This document shows positions 34,430 through 43,367 of a DNA stretch of 64,000 nt, one piece after another. The notes under the pieces were generated by a model. That model saw nothing but the letters and a program-made list of their open reading frames with translations, made no database searches and was not told the origin of the DNA. Source of the stretch: CAZIVP01 sp964542915 (lineage in GTDB: Bacteria > Calditrichota > Calditrichia > Calditrichales > Calditrichaceae); the NCBI GenBank assembly GCA_964542915.1, contig CAZIVP010000002.1:372001-436000 (forward strand). Reading direction: 5' to 3'. Position 1 is the stretch's first letter. Each line of letters starts with the position of its first letter. Position numbers and translations under genes: made by a program.

Positions 34430-37400
34430 TTACTGTTCGCCATTGCTCGTATCTGCAGGCACTGTTTCGGTTTCTGCCTGCGGGGCGGCTTTCACGACAA
34501 CGGTGGTTTCTACTACCGCCTCAGCCGTCCCATCGCTCACACTTATACTAAACTGATGGGAACCTGTTTGTGCAGAATCCGGCGTCCAGGTGAGTTTGCC
34601 GCTGGAGGCTTCGACACGGGCGCCTTCGGGCAGATTTTCAGCCCTAAATTTCAATTCCTGTTCATCGGGATCGCTGGCGCTATACATTATTTCCAGAGTC
34701 TCGCCCGCCTGCACTTCTTGTTCGGCCGGTCCTTCGATTTGCGGCTGACGATTGACATTTTGAACCGTTATGGAAATACTACCTTCCGTTTTCTCCTGAC
34801 CATCGCTCACGGTGAATGCGGCTTTGTACGATCCTGCCTGCATATAATTCGGAGTCCAGGTAAGCGTGTTGTCGCCATCATTAAATACGGCGCCTTCCGG
34901 TAAAATTACAGCTTCAACTGTTAACGGTTCGTCTCCGTCCGGATCGTTTGTTTCTATGGCGAATGCCAATTCTTCGTTTTCTTTTACCGTACGATCCGAA
35001 AGATTTTCAAACCGGGGCGGGCGATTTACATTTTGTACCTCAATGGTTGTGGAAGCACCCACTTCGGTAATGCCGTCATTAAGTGTAAATGAAACGGTAT
35101 ATGTGCCAGCTTGTTCGTATGTTGGAGTCCACCGCATCGTCGCGGTTTGCGGATCAAATTGCGCCCCCTCCGGCAGATTCGAAGCTGAAAATTGCAATTG
35201 ATTGTCGCTGTCGGGATCGCTGCCTCTGACATTCAAAAGGAGTTCGTCGTTTTCCAAAACGGTTTGATCGGGAATCGAATCCAATTGTGGCGGGCGATTC
35301 ACATCGGCGATCGTCATCACACTCTCTTTTTCATCGCTTAATTCGCCTGTATCCACAACTCGAAACGTAATCGGGTATGTTCCGGCCTGTAAAAAGCCGG
35401 GCGTCCAACGGAAGATTTTTTGCTGATCGTCAAATTGAGCCCCTTCCGGCAGGCCCTCTGCGCTATACGTTAAGCGGCCCACATCCTCGCTGTCGGGATC
35501 CAAAGCCTGTAATGATAACTGCAACGGTTCGTTTTCTTTGCCGTTTACGGATTCAGCAATTGTTAGCTCCGGCGGCCGGTTTACATGCGCCACTTCCACA
35601 CTAAACGTGGCTTGATCGCTCAATCCTGCTGAGTCGCGCACGGCAATGGTAATGTTTTCATAAACACCGGATTGTTCGTATGTTGGTTTCCAGCGGAAAA
35701 TGCCGGCATCCGCCTCGAATGCAGCGCCCTCCGGGAGGTTTTCGGCGGTAAGGCTTAACAAGCCTTCGTCTTCTTTATCAGGATCGCTGGAATAGGCCTG
35801 AACCGTCAACACTTCATTCTCCTTTGTTTGTTGGTCCGGTATGGGTTCCATAACAGGAGGACGGTTTACATGATTGACTTTTATGACCAGCGGTTGTTCA
35901 ACACTGAATTCGCCATCCGCCGCCGTGATATTTACGGTGTATGTTCCGGATTGATCGTAGCCGGGTTTCCAGTTCAACACGAGACTGTCCTGCAAAAAGG
36001 TAGCGCCGTCCGGTAAATTTTCCGCCGTATAGGTAAGTTTACCCGTGTCTTCCCGGTCGGGATCGGCGGCAGGTGGTACGGCAAATCGTAACGATTCGTT
36101 TTCATTGAGGGTCTGTTGCGGCAATGCGGCAAATTCCGGACTGCGATTAACGTGTTCCACTTTGATTTGGATTTCCTGCCGATCGGTTGCGCCGGCGGTA
36201 TCGTGGATAACAAAGGTAATGGGATATACGCCGGATTGTTCGAACGTCGGCGTCCAGCTGAATTCGTACTCGACGGAATCAAACTTAGCGCCCCGCGGTA
36301 AATTTTCGGCGTTTATCTTCCAGAGACCGGCATCTTCCCGGTCGGGATCGTCGCCGCTTACTGTAAACGTCAGCGTTTCGTTTTCATTAACGGTCTGATC
36401 GGCTACGGGCTCCAGCACAGGCGGACGATTCACGTGTATAACCGTTATGCGTGCTGTTTGGCTGGCCTCTAACCTGCCGTCTGAAACGGTGAACGCCGGG
36501 CTATAACGTCCTGACTGTTCATAATCCGGCTGCCAGGTAAATATAGAATCATTTAGACTCGCACCTTCGGGTAAAGCATCTGCTGAAAATGACAGTTTTC
36601 CGCTATCTTCCCGATCCGGATCGCTGGCCTCAAGGCTGAAGCGCAAAGGTGTATTCTCGTTCACGATTTTTGGCTTTATCTCAGCCAACACGGGAGAACG
36701 GTTCACATGATTGACATTTATGGTTATGGTATCGCTGTCAACCAATCCGGATGGATCCTGAACCTTGAATACCAGATCATCATAACGGCCGGATTGTTCA
36801 TAAGTGGGTTTCCATTCAAATTTTAATGAGTCGGGACCGAAAACGGCTCCCGGGGGTAAATTCTCGGCAGAATACGTTAATTTGCCCTGATCTTCTCTAT
36901 CGGGGTCATTGCCTTCTATGAAAAAGACGAGCGTTTCATTCTCATTGACGGTTTGATCGTTCACAGTCGCCAAATTTGGCGCCCGATTTACATGCTTCAC
37001 CGTGATGTTAAAGCGAATAGAATCGCTGCGGGCGCCGGCTGTAAAAACCGCCATCAGACTATCGTATTGGCCGGATTGTTCGTAAGTGGGGCGCCAGGTC
37101 AAGATTGCCGTCGTCGCATCAAACTGAGCGCCCTCGGGCAGGTTATACATCGTATAAGCCAGCGCATTCTGATCTTCCCTGTCGGGATCTTCGCCCTCCA
37201 ATGCGAGGAGCAATTCTTCATCTTCATTGATAACCTGGTCCTGGACGGCCGCCAGTACCGGTTTACGATCCACATGCAGAACATGGATATTGGCGGCGTC
37301 GCGCACCACCTCTCCGGCCGGATCGCTCAAAGTAAAATCGACCGTATGAACGCCGGATTGATCGAATCCGGGCGTCCACGTGAATGCGCGGCTTGCGGGA

Positions 37401-38815
37401 TCGAATTGCGCACCTTCGGGCATATTTTCCGCGCCGTAAGTTAGTCGGCCCTGATCTTCGCGGTCTGGGTCGGAGCCCTCCGGTACTGAGAAGGATATCG
37501 ACTCATTTTCCGCAACGGTATCATCGGGCACATCTGCCAGAACCGGCGGACGATTTACATGCTCAACCGAAATCGAAAAGGTGGATTGGTCGGTCAGAGC
37601 GCTGGCGGTATTTTCCTGAACAGTCATTGAAATATCTTCATACAGTCCGGATTGTTCGTAGGTTGGCCGCCATTGTATTAAACCGCTTAACGAATCGAAT
37701 CGCGCGCCTTCCGGTAAATTGCGGACAGTGTAGAACAGTTCGTCCCCGTCGGGATCCCTGGCATCGGCCATGATCGTCAGGCTGTCCATTTCATTGATGA
37801 TGCGATTCTCAATCGTGGTGATGATCGGTGGTCTGTTATAACGCAGTATCACCGTTCCGCTGTCGGCCGCAGCAAACAAATAGACATCCTGTTTGACAAC
37901 ATCAAATATTTTTTGATCGGATTCGTAACGCCCTTCCCGTTCCGGCGCGCTTAAATCGGAAGCATTAAAAATATCAATGCGCTGGCTCTGGTCGTTAGCC
38001 GCAAAAATGGAATTTCCGGAACGGTAAACATTATAGATATAGCCATCAATGGAAATATGGCTTAACGCCTGCGGCCGGCTTGGATTGCTAACATCCAGTA
38101 TCCACATACCAGCGGGACCGTTCGCAATATAGGCAATGTTATCCTCCACATTAATGGAACGCATATTTTTAGCCCGTGGAAAGGCACTGACCTTTTTGAG
38201 CGAATCGTTGTTTGTCATCTCCAGTATTACAAGCCCCTTATTTTTATCACCCACAAAAACATAGGGCTTCTGCAGAAAGAGATTCCAGACCCATCCGTTT
38301 GTTTTAAAACGAGCGTTCTCAATGGGATTTTCGGGATTCGTAATATCGTATACCGCCAGGCCTTCTTTTTCTTCCGCTACAAAAACATAGGGGTAATCGG
38401 CCACGACCCAGAAGGCACTGCCCGTTGTTTCTATTGTTCCGATACGGTTAATATTTGCAGGATTACTTATATCCAAAATATCGACGCCTTCCAACTCATT
38501 CGAAGTAAAGGCATAGGAATCCTGCACAAAAACATTATGGGCGAAGTGTTCGGTTGGATATGTCCCCAGCACTTTCGGTTCCCGCGGATTTTCAACATCG
38601 ATAATTTGTAGTCCGGCCCATACGTTTATTACAAACAGTTTTCCATCTGAATAGTATAAATCCTGAACCCCTTCTTGCAGCGGCTGTGCGCCCTCCAACT
38701 TGGGCGAAGGGACGGCATTAATATATTCAGCGCTAACTTTTTGAGCCAGAAGAGCAGCACCATTACAAAGAAAAAGTAACATAGAGAGCAAAAAAGTAAT
38801 GCCTTTGGCATTCAT
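34430..38815 (-). CDS. Giant secreted protein: LVIVD propeller plus twelve Ig-like repeats
   Basis: Surface or periplasmic protein of 1461 residues from the ATG at 38815, which has AAGGAG 7 nt upstream and gives a clean signal peptide (MNAKGITFLLSMLLFLCNGAALLAQ in pieces). Residues about 30-320 are LVIVD-type propeller repeats (LQIIDVENPREPKVLG, VDILDISNPANINRIG, LAVYDITNPENPIEN). From about residue 325 there are twelve tandem Ig-like repeats of 90-95 residues. Each starts V-NRPPVL, contains NENE and DPDREDxGxLTY, then LPEGAxFD, and ends W-P-YEQSGxY, the cadherin-like / putative-Ig (He_PIG) type with Ca-binding DPD motifs. The ending is a short acidic tail with no sorting domain or LPxTG. It probably forms a long stalk. 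The propeller module is shared with the protein at 1.6-4.1 kb. Confidence 0.85.
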   Translation of the reverse strand: MNAKGITFLLSMLLFLCNGAALLAQKVSAEYINAVPSPKLEGAQPLQEGVQDLYYSDGKLFVINVWAGLQIIDVENPREPKVLGTYPTEHFAHNVFVQDSYAFTSNELEGVDILDISNPANINRIGTIETTGSAFWVVADYPYVFVAEEKEGLAVYDITNPENPIENARFKTNGWVWNLFLQKPYVFVGDKNKGLVILEMTNNDSLKKVSAFPRAKNMRSINVEDNIAYIANGPAGMWILDVSNPSRPQALSHISIDGYIYNVYRSGNSIFAANDQSQRIDIFNASDLSAPEREGRYESDQKIFDVVKQDVYLFAAADSGTVILRYNRPPIITTIENRIINEMDSLTIMADARDPDGDELFYTVRNLPEGARFDSLSGLIQWRPTYEQSGLYEDISMTVQENTASALTDQSTFSISVEHVNRPPVLADVPDDTVAENESISFSVPEGSDPDREDQGRLTYGAENMPEGAQFDPASRAFTWTPGFDQSGVHTVDFTLSDPAGEVVRDAANIHVLHVDRKPVLAAVQDQVINEDEELLLALEGEDPDREDQNALAYTMYNLPEGAQFDATTAILTWRPTYEQSGQYDSLMAVFTAGARSDSIRFNITVKHVNRAPNLATVNDQTVNENETLVFFIEGNDPDREDQGKLTYSAENLPPGAVFGPDSLKFEWKPTYEQSGRYDDLVFKVQDPSGLVDSDTITINVNHVNRSPVLAEIKPKIVNENTPLRFSLEASDPDREDSGKLSFSADALPEGASLNDSIFTWQPDYEQSGRYSPAFTVSDGRLEASQTARITVIHVNRPPVLEPVADQTVNENETLTFTVSGDDPDREDAGLWKINAENLPRGAKFDSVEYEFSWTPTFEQSGVYPITFVIHDTAGATDRQEIQIKVEHVNRSPEFAALPQQTLNENESLRFAVPPAADPDREDTGKLTYTAENLPDGATFLQDSLVLNWKPGYDQSGTYTVNITAADGEFSVEQPLVIKVNHVNRPPVMEPIPDQQTKENEVLTVQAYSSDPDKEDEGLLSLTAENLPEGAAFEADAGIFRWKPTYEQSGVYENITIAVRDSAGLSDQATFSVEVAHVNRPPELTIAESVNGKENEPLQLSLQALDPDSEDVGRLTYSAEGLPEGAQFDDQQKIFRWTPGFLQAGTYPITFRVVDTGELSDEKESVMTIADVNRPPQLDSIPDQTVLENDELLLNVRGSDPDSDNQLQFSASNLPEGAQFDPQTATMRWTPTYEQAGTYTVSFTLNDGITEVGASTTIEVQNVNRPPRFENLSDRTVKENEELAFAIETNDPDGDEPLTVEAVILPEGAVFNDGDNTLTWTPNYMQAGSYKAAFTVSDGQEKTEGSISITVQNVNRQPQIEGPAEQEVQAGETLEIMYSASDPDEQELKFRAENLPEGARVEASSGKLTWTPDSAQTGSHQFSISVSDGTAEAVVETTVVVKAAPQAETETVPADTSNGEQ
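34497..37840 (-). repeat. Twelve tandem Ig-domain coding repeats, about 275-285 bp each
   Basis: The coding DNA for the twelve Ig-like domains is a tandem array with a period near 280 bp. The blocks encoding NRPPVL, DPDRED and YEQSGxY recur at the nucleotide level with moderate divergence. The last three copies (34.5-35.3 kb) lack the RED insertion after DPD, so they form a separate subtype. Such arrays can change copy number by recombination. Confidence 0.8.
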
Positions 38816-38910
38816 AACGCGCTCCTTATAATATGCATTTATTTGATCACTCGATTCTTCATGAAAATTTGTGCGGGTCCATTGCCGCAAACCATTCGTT
38901 CAACACGGAT

Positions 38911-39738
38911 TCAACTTACATAATCGGATGGAACCGCCGAATGTATAAACAGATACCGCTCCATAAGTTCGCCCACTAAAAAGAATATAACGATAAATCG
39001 GGCCTGTTCGATTTTACCGAACCAGTAATACAGCGCATATACAAGTGGAATAAAAATACCGAGAATAATGCGCATACTGAACAATATGTGATGGCGCATT
39101 AGCAATACACGTCCCGTTTGGCGGCTTTCGAATGAATGCCTCTTTAATACCTGAAAGCGTAAAATAATGGTAATGAATTCAATGATGAGCAGTATGAATA
39201 CATACACCATCAAACCGCCGGCATCCACTTGTAAAAAAAGGAAAACCAATCCTGCTTTGGCCATTCCGATTATAAGTGTGACAGGCGTAAAGACATTTTG
39301 CCATGCATTATAACCATACGTTACCAGCCGGTTCTGGAAACGATAAACCAGGTACCCTGCCAGGATCGCCGTGGTTAAGTCCAGTAATCTTATGATTATT
39401 CCAAACTTAGCCGCTAAATACAGAACATACAGCAATACTAAAAATAATAAAGTCAGATAAAAATTCCGTTCCAATACCCGTTGCCAAAGCGGTGTTTTTA
39501 TGTGTTTTTTATGGTACTGTAAAAGTAAAATCATAGGAGCGTATAAAACGGTTCCAAAACCCGCTATATAAATCAGAAGCGAATTATACGCTTGTCGAAA
39601 TTGCTCATAATCGGCATGTTCGAGATTGAGATATAAAAAAAAGAATGCGGTCAAATAAGCCCCGGTTGCCAGAACAATAACCACACTGTAAAAAAACAGC
39701 CAGTCTTTTACCGACCGTTCTTTTCTAAGAAGATCCAT
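38911..39738 (-). CDS. Polytopic membrane protein of unknown function
   Basis: Hydrophobic protein of 275 residues with about eight membrane helices. I see WLFFYSVVIVLATGAYLTAFFF, LLIYIAGFGTVLYAPMILLL, LLFLVLLYVLYLAA, LTTAILAGYLVY, TLIIGMAKAGLVFLFL, VYVFILLIIEFITIIL, ILGIFIPLVYALYYW and FIVIFFLVGELMERYLF (in pieces). I do not recognise the family. The ending MRIILGIFIPL...GELMERYLFI slightly recalls the DmsC anchor subunit of DMSO reductases, but no partner subunits are near. The ATG at 39738 overlaps the glycosyltransferase gene by 14 nt. The longer frame from 39807 adds only sequence shared with that gene. It is the last gene of a three-gene overlapping operon. Confidence 0.75.
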   Translation of the reverse strand: MDLLRKERSVKDWLFFYSVVIVLATGAYLTAFFFLYLNLEHADYEQFRQAYNSLLIYIAGFGTVLYAPMILLLQYHKKHIKTPLWQRVLERNFYLTLLFLVLLYVLYLAAKFGIIIRLLDLTTAILAGYLVYRFQNRLVTYGYNAWQNVFTPVTLIIGMAKAGLVFLFLQVDAGGLMVYVFILLIIEFITIILRFQVLKRHSFESRQTGRVLLMRHHILFSMRIILGIFIPLVYALYYWFGKIEQARFIVIFFLVGELMERYLFIHSAVPSDYVS

Positions 39739-40996
39739 AGGATGCTGCCCGTTCCATAATCCGTAAAAATTGTTTTGCCTGATGCTTCCGGTTAAAACTA
39801 TCGACATTTTTATATGAGAATTTAGGTGGATTGATCATCCATTGTCTAAGCGTATTCGCAATATCTTTCGTTTTATAGGGAGAAATAACAACGCCCGAGT
39901 CCGTGCGGCCAATTAACTGAGCTAACTCGCTATCTTCCGGAGCTAAAGCCAAAATCGGTTTTCTGAGCCTCATATATTCATAGAGACGTCCGCCGATCAT
40001 ATTTAGCAAATCTTCAAAAATGTATATAAATGTATCCATTGAACTTAACAACTCCAAACAATTTTTATGGTCAAGGTAACCAACTTGTCTCACCATAGTC
40101 TGCAAACCATATTTTCTAGCCAGGGCGCCGACATCAATAAAGGAATGACCGATATGAAAAAAACGTAATTTTTCCTCAACCGCGGGTACCTGCTCTTTTA
40201 AATGTTTGAGCGCCTTGAAAAAATAATCGGGATTCATTAAGTGCGAATAGAATGTGCCTGCAAATGCAATCTTAAACATATTTGGCTCCGGATCATGCGG
40301 GACGAGTCGGGAAAAATCTTCTTCGTCATACCCATTTGGCAGCACTGTCCATCCTGCGGCATCGAATCCGGTTATCCGCTTGCTATAAAAATCCAGTAAC
40401 GAGCCATACACGCTAACACCGGTCTGAATTTTCGACACGGTTTTAAATTCGATCCGCCTGTCTATCCAATGGTGAAAAGGAGTGGGATATATTTTAAAGG
40501 GATTTCGGCTCCAATTATCACGCATATCGGCAATGACCGGAATATCAAGTATGTCCTGAAGCTCAACAGCAAGAAGAAGCAGAGAGTAAGGCGGCGATGT
40601 TACCAGTATGCAATCGTAGGCGTTTCGGTCGCATTCCTTCCGTATGGCTTGCTTGGCGGGCTTTCGCCATGATTTTCTGGAATCGGGGATGTATAAAAAC
40701 GCACTCAACCAGCGTTTTAAATAATAGAAGCCGCCCGCCTTTAATAACGGTCGTAATAAGCGATGTATATGCTGGTTTCCTACATGGGCGGGCAAGCGGA
40801 TAACGTTTGTGTTTTCCGGAATTTCATCCAGTAAGGAAGCGTCATGCGGTTGGATTTCACTTTTTTCCGTTGCCGTTATAACCGTAAAACGCCAATTCTC
40901 CCTGCTGCCATACTTGATGAGCTTTAACATGCGCTGCACCCCACCGCCGCCCACCGGAGGGAAATAATATGTTACGATCAAACACCTTTTATCCAC
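39725..40996 (-). CDS. Family 4-like glycosyltransferase
   Basis: Cytoplasmic GT-B-fold glycosyltransferase of about 423 residues. The N-terminal glycine-rich loop YYFPPVGGGGVQRM (about residues 11-24) is typical of GT4 enzymes. The C-terminal half has IAFAGTFYSH, RQVGYLDHKN, a sugar-nucleotide-binding Glu-containing region (GGRLYEYMRLRKPILALAPEDSELA in pieces, about 340-365) and a closing helix. It probably adds a sugar to a lipid-linked or surface glycan; donor and acceptor are unknown. The start is either GTG at 40996 or TTG at 40981. The latter forms a TTGA overlap with the kinase stop. In both cases translation is coupled to the upstream kinase. Confidence 0.88.
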   Translation of the reverse strand: MDKRCLIVTYYFPPVGGGGVQRMLKLIKYGSRENWRFTVITATEKSEIQPHDASLLDEIPENTNVIRLPAHVGNQHIHRLLRPLLKAGGFYYLKRWLSAFLYIPDSRKSWRKPAKQAIRKECDRNAYDCILVTSPPYSLLLLAVELQDILDIPVIADMRDNWSRNPFKIYPTPFHHWIDRRIEFKTVSKIQTGVSVYGSLLDFYSKRITGFDAAGWTVLPNGYDEEDFSRLVPHDPEPNMFKIAFAGTFYSHLMNPDYFFKALKHLKEQVPAVEEKLRFFHIGHSFIDVGALARKYGLQTMVRQVGYLDHKNCLELLSSMDTFIYIFEDLLNMIGGRLYEYMRLRKPILALAPEDSELAQLIGRTDSGVVISPYKTKDIANTLRQWMINPPKFSYKNVDSFNRKHQAKQFLRIMERAASYGSS

Positions 40997-41628
40997 GTCT
41001 GCTTTTCCAGCACTCGTATCGATTGGTAAATAACATTAAAGTCATGTTCATTTTCTTCGAAATTACGATTATCCATATTAAACGTAACGATATGGAAGCC
41101 TTCTTTTTGAGCCCGCTCAATCCACGCGTCGTAAGCTTCGTTTAACTGCGTCAGATAATCGCGGTTAATGTTTTTTTCATAATCCCGTCCGCGTTTGTGT
41201 ATATGATTGATCAGATGATCCACGCCGGATCGTAGATAGATAATCAGATCCGGTTTACGAAGATAGCTTACCATGATGGCAAATAGATCCCGGTAATTTT
41301 GATAGTCGCGTTCCGACATATGGCCCTGTTCGTGCAGTGTGTGGGCAAAAATTTCCACGTCTTCATATATGCTGCGATCCTGGATGCAGGAGGAGGGCCA
41401 ATCGGTAATCTCTTTCTGCGTTCGAAAGCGGTGGGACAAAAAATAAACCTGGAGATGAAAACTCCAGCGTTTCATATCGTTGTAGAAATCAGCTAAATAG
41501 GGGTTGTCGATTACACGTTCGTAATAGGCTTTCCAATCCAGTTTTTTGCTAAGCATGCGGGTTAAGGTGGTTTTACCCGCACCTATATTACCGGCTATGG
41601 CAATATATAGTTTTCTTTTTTCATCCAC
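40978..41628 (-). CDS. Deoxynucleoside kinase
   Basis: Deoxynucleoside (dA/dG-type) kinase of 216 residues that phosphorylates salvaged deoxynucleosides to monophosphates with ATP. The P-loop GNIGAGKTTL is at about residues 13-22. The substrate-site segment DRSIYEDVEIFA (about 84-95) and the lid-like RGRDYEKNINRDYLTQLN (about 150-167) are clear. The start is GTG at 41628. It is the first gene of an operon with a glycosyltransferase (overlap of about 19 nt) and a membrane protein. A nucleotide-salvage enzyme beside a glycan gene has no obvious functional logic. Confidence 0.92.
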   Translation of the reverse strand: MDEKRKLYIAIAGNIGAGKTTLTRMLSKKLDWKAYYERVIDNPYLADFYNDMKRWSFHLQVYFLSHRFRTQKEITDWPSSCIQDRSIYEDVEIFAHTLHEQGHMSERDYQNYRDLFAIMVSYLRKPDLIIYLRSGVDHLINHIHKRGRDYEKNINRDYLTQLNEAYDAWIERAQKEGFHIVTFNMDNRNFEENEHDFNVIYQSIRVLEKQTWIKGV

Positions 41629-41838
41629 TTTGCCCGACTTCCCTTATTGAAATGAAAAATCTTTTCACATTTCGTTTTTCATTTTTGTGAACCGTCGCCG
41701 GTCTACTAACAACCGTAACGGACGCCGTCCGACTAACGATGCAATCATTCGAATATAAGAATAATGTAGATTGAGTGAAAACAATTAAGATTAAAGCCGC
41801 CGAACCTCCTGCGAGGGGCTACAATGTGGAGTGCGCGT

Positions 41839-43260
41839 TTAAAACTCGAAGAAAAGACTGGTCTTAAACCGAACCGGCACATTATTGATCGTGCCGGGTT
41901 CAAAGATAAATTTCTCAGCCGCTTCCAGTGCTTTACGATCCATATAAGGATTCAGGCCGCGCAATACCTTTGCGGATTCCACACGTCCGCTGCGATTGAC
42001 AACTACCTGAACAATAACGCGCCCCTCGGTTTTCATGGCGCGTTCGGAATCATCAATTTTCGGGCGTTTCTTGGAAACAATTTTCTTCTTCTCGTCCAGA
42101 AAGGCGTCCAAAAAAACACGATCATAATCGATTGTAATTTCTCCCTCGTCTTCGCCGACTAAATTTGTTTCCCTGCGCTCCGGTTGGAGAGAACGTACAT
42201 CCCGGTCGAATCGCAGCTTTCTTACCAAAGCATCCAAAGAATCCTGTTGTTTAGACATTTGCTGCTCCCGTGCATCCGGTTGAAGAGCGTCTTCAGGGTT
42301 TGTGCCCAAGGTATCTTCGCCGCCCGACCCGGCATTTTCGCTTTGGGAAATAAGCAAACTTTGCTGCGTCGTTCGACGTTCTGTTTTCAATGGTTCAACA
42401 TCGACCAGGCCGTACTGAGGATCATCTTCCTTATCGAATATGAGTTTTTTTACAACCTCTAACCCCTGTACCCCCCAGTTATTATTTTCGGCTTTGATCG
42501 GTTGACTGGCATGATTGTAAATGTGATAAGCGCTGTTATCTATAAATACATTATTACCTTCATTATATTGATCGTCGGATTCAAGCGATCCCAGATTGGG
42601 TTGGGATAAACTGAATGTAATCATCCCTACCTGATGCAGTGTTACCATATTTTCTTTTAAAACGGGCGCCGCGCCGAGGCGACAAATGATGCCCGCATAT
42701 CCGTTCTCAGAGATAATATTGCCTACAAGAAGCGGCGCCGCTTGCGTTTCGATGGTTAATCCCGAATTGTAATTATAACGAATGGTCGAATTGCGAATTT
42801 GCGGATCGCTATGTTTGATGGATAAACCGTCGTAGCCGTATTCGATAATGGAGTAATCAATAATTGATTTTTGTCTCGGATTATTAATCTGGATCCCGAA
42901 CCAATCGCCCATGCGTGGTTCATCGGCTTCGGAAGTAAAAACGATTTTTTCTTCGGACGTCCCACGACAGATCAAAACGCCCTCTATAATCAGCTCAATA
43001 CGGGTTAAATCGCGACCCGAAGCATGGCTATCGGTATGAGGCGAAACCAGGATTGTTGTCCCCGCTTCAATCGTCAATCGGGCACCGCGTTCCACAACAA
43101 CATCGCCCGTTAAGCGGATTTCTCCCGACCAACGCTCATCGCCATTAATCGTGTGGCTCTGATATCCGTTACTTTGTGCTTTTAATGCATGGCCGTGAGA
43201 TAGGACAAATAGAATAATTATTACGCTTATAGATCTCAAAGAGAGTTCTTTTCTCCCCAT
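41839..43260 (-). CDS. Exported beta-helix protein with C-terminal TonB domain
   Basis: Protein of 473 residues from the ATG at 43260, chosen because it gives a signal peptide (SVIIILFVLSHGHALKAQ). An ATG at 43314 is also open, and neither has a clear Shine-Dalgarno. Residues about 35-270 are a right-handed parallel beta-helix (RNSTIRYNYNSGLTIETQAAPLLVGNIISENGYAGIICR in pieces). A charged linker (about 280-380) follows. The last ~85 residues form a TonB C-terminal domain (GRVIVQVVVNRSGRVESAKVLRG...AAEKFIFEPG). A typical TonB has an N-terminal anchor and a Pro-rich span instead, so this is an atypical member likely in the periplasm or at the outer membrane. It follows the CheA gene by 107 bp on the same strand. 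Confidence 0.82.
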   Translation of the reverse strand: MGRKELSLRSISVIIILFVLSHGHALKAQSNGYQSHTINGDERWSGEIRLTGDVVVERGARLTIEAGTTILVSPHTDSHASGRDLTRIELIIEGVLICRGTSEEKIVFTSEADEPRMGDWFGIQINNPRQKSIIDYSIIEYGYDGLSIKHSDPQIRNSTIRYNYNSGLTIETQAAPLLVGNIISENGYAGIICRLGAAPVLKENMVTLHQVGMITFSLSQPNLGSLESDDQYNEGNNVFIDNSAYHIYNHASQPIKAENNNWGVQGLEVVKKLIFDKEDDPQYGLVDVEPLKTERRTTQQSLLISQSENAGSGGEDTLGTNPEDALQPDAREQQMSKQQDSLDALVRKLRFDRDVRSLQPERRETNLVGEDEGEITIDYDRVFLDAFLDEKKKIVSKKRPKIDDSERAMKTEGRVIVQVVVNRSGRVESAKVLRGLNPYMDRKALEAAEKFIFEPGTINNVPVRFKTSLFFEF

Positions 43261-43367
43261 AATACTGACAACACCCGTCCCGGCTAGGCTGGAAAACCAT
43301 TTCCTGAGATGCATTTTTAATCCGAAGACGGCGTCTCCATGTGTTCATTATTAAAGTAAAAATTGTT

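Noticed and set aside
34208..34903. Plus-strand open frame of 231 codons
   Set aside because: It runs antisense into the 3' end of the Ig-repeat gene, has Phe/Cys/His-rich shadow composition and no ribosome binding site.
41824..42162. Plus-strand frame of 112 codons over the TonB-domain gene
   Set aside because: Complete antisense shadow of a gene with clear domains.
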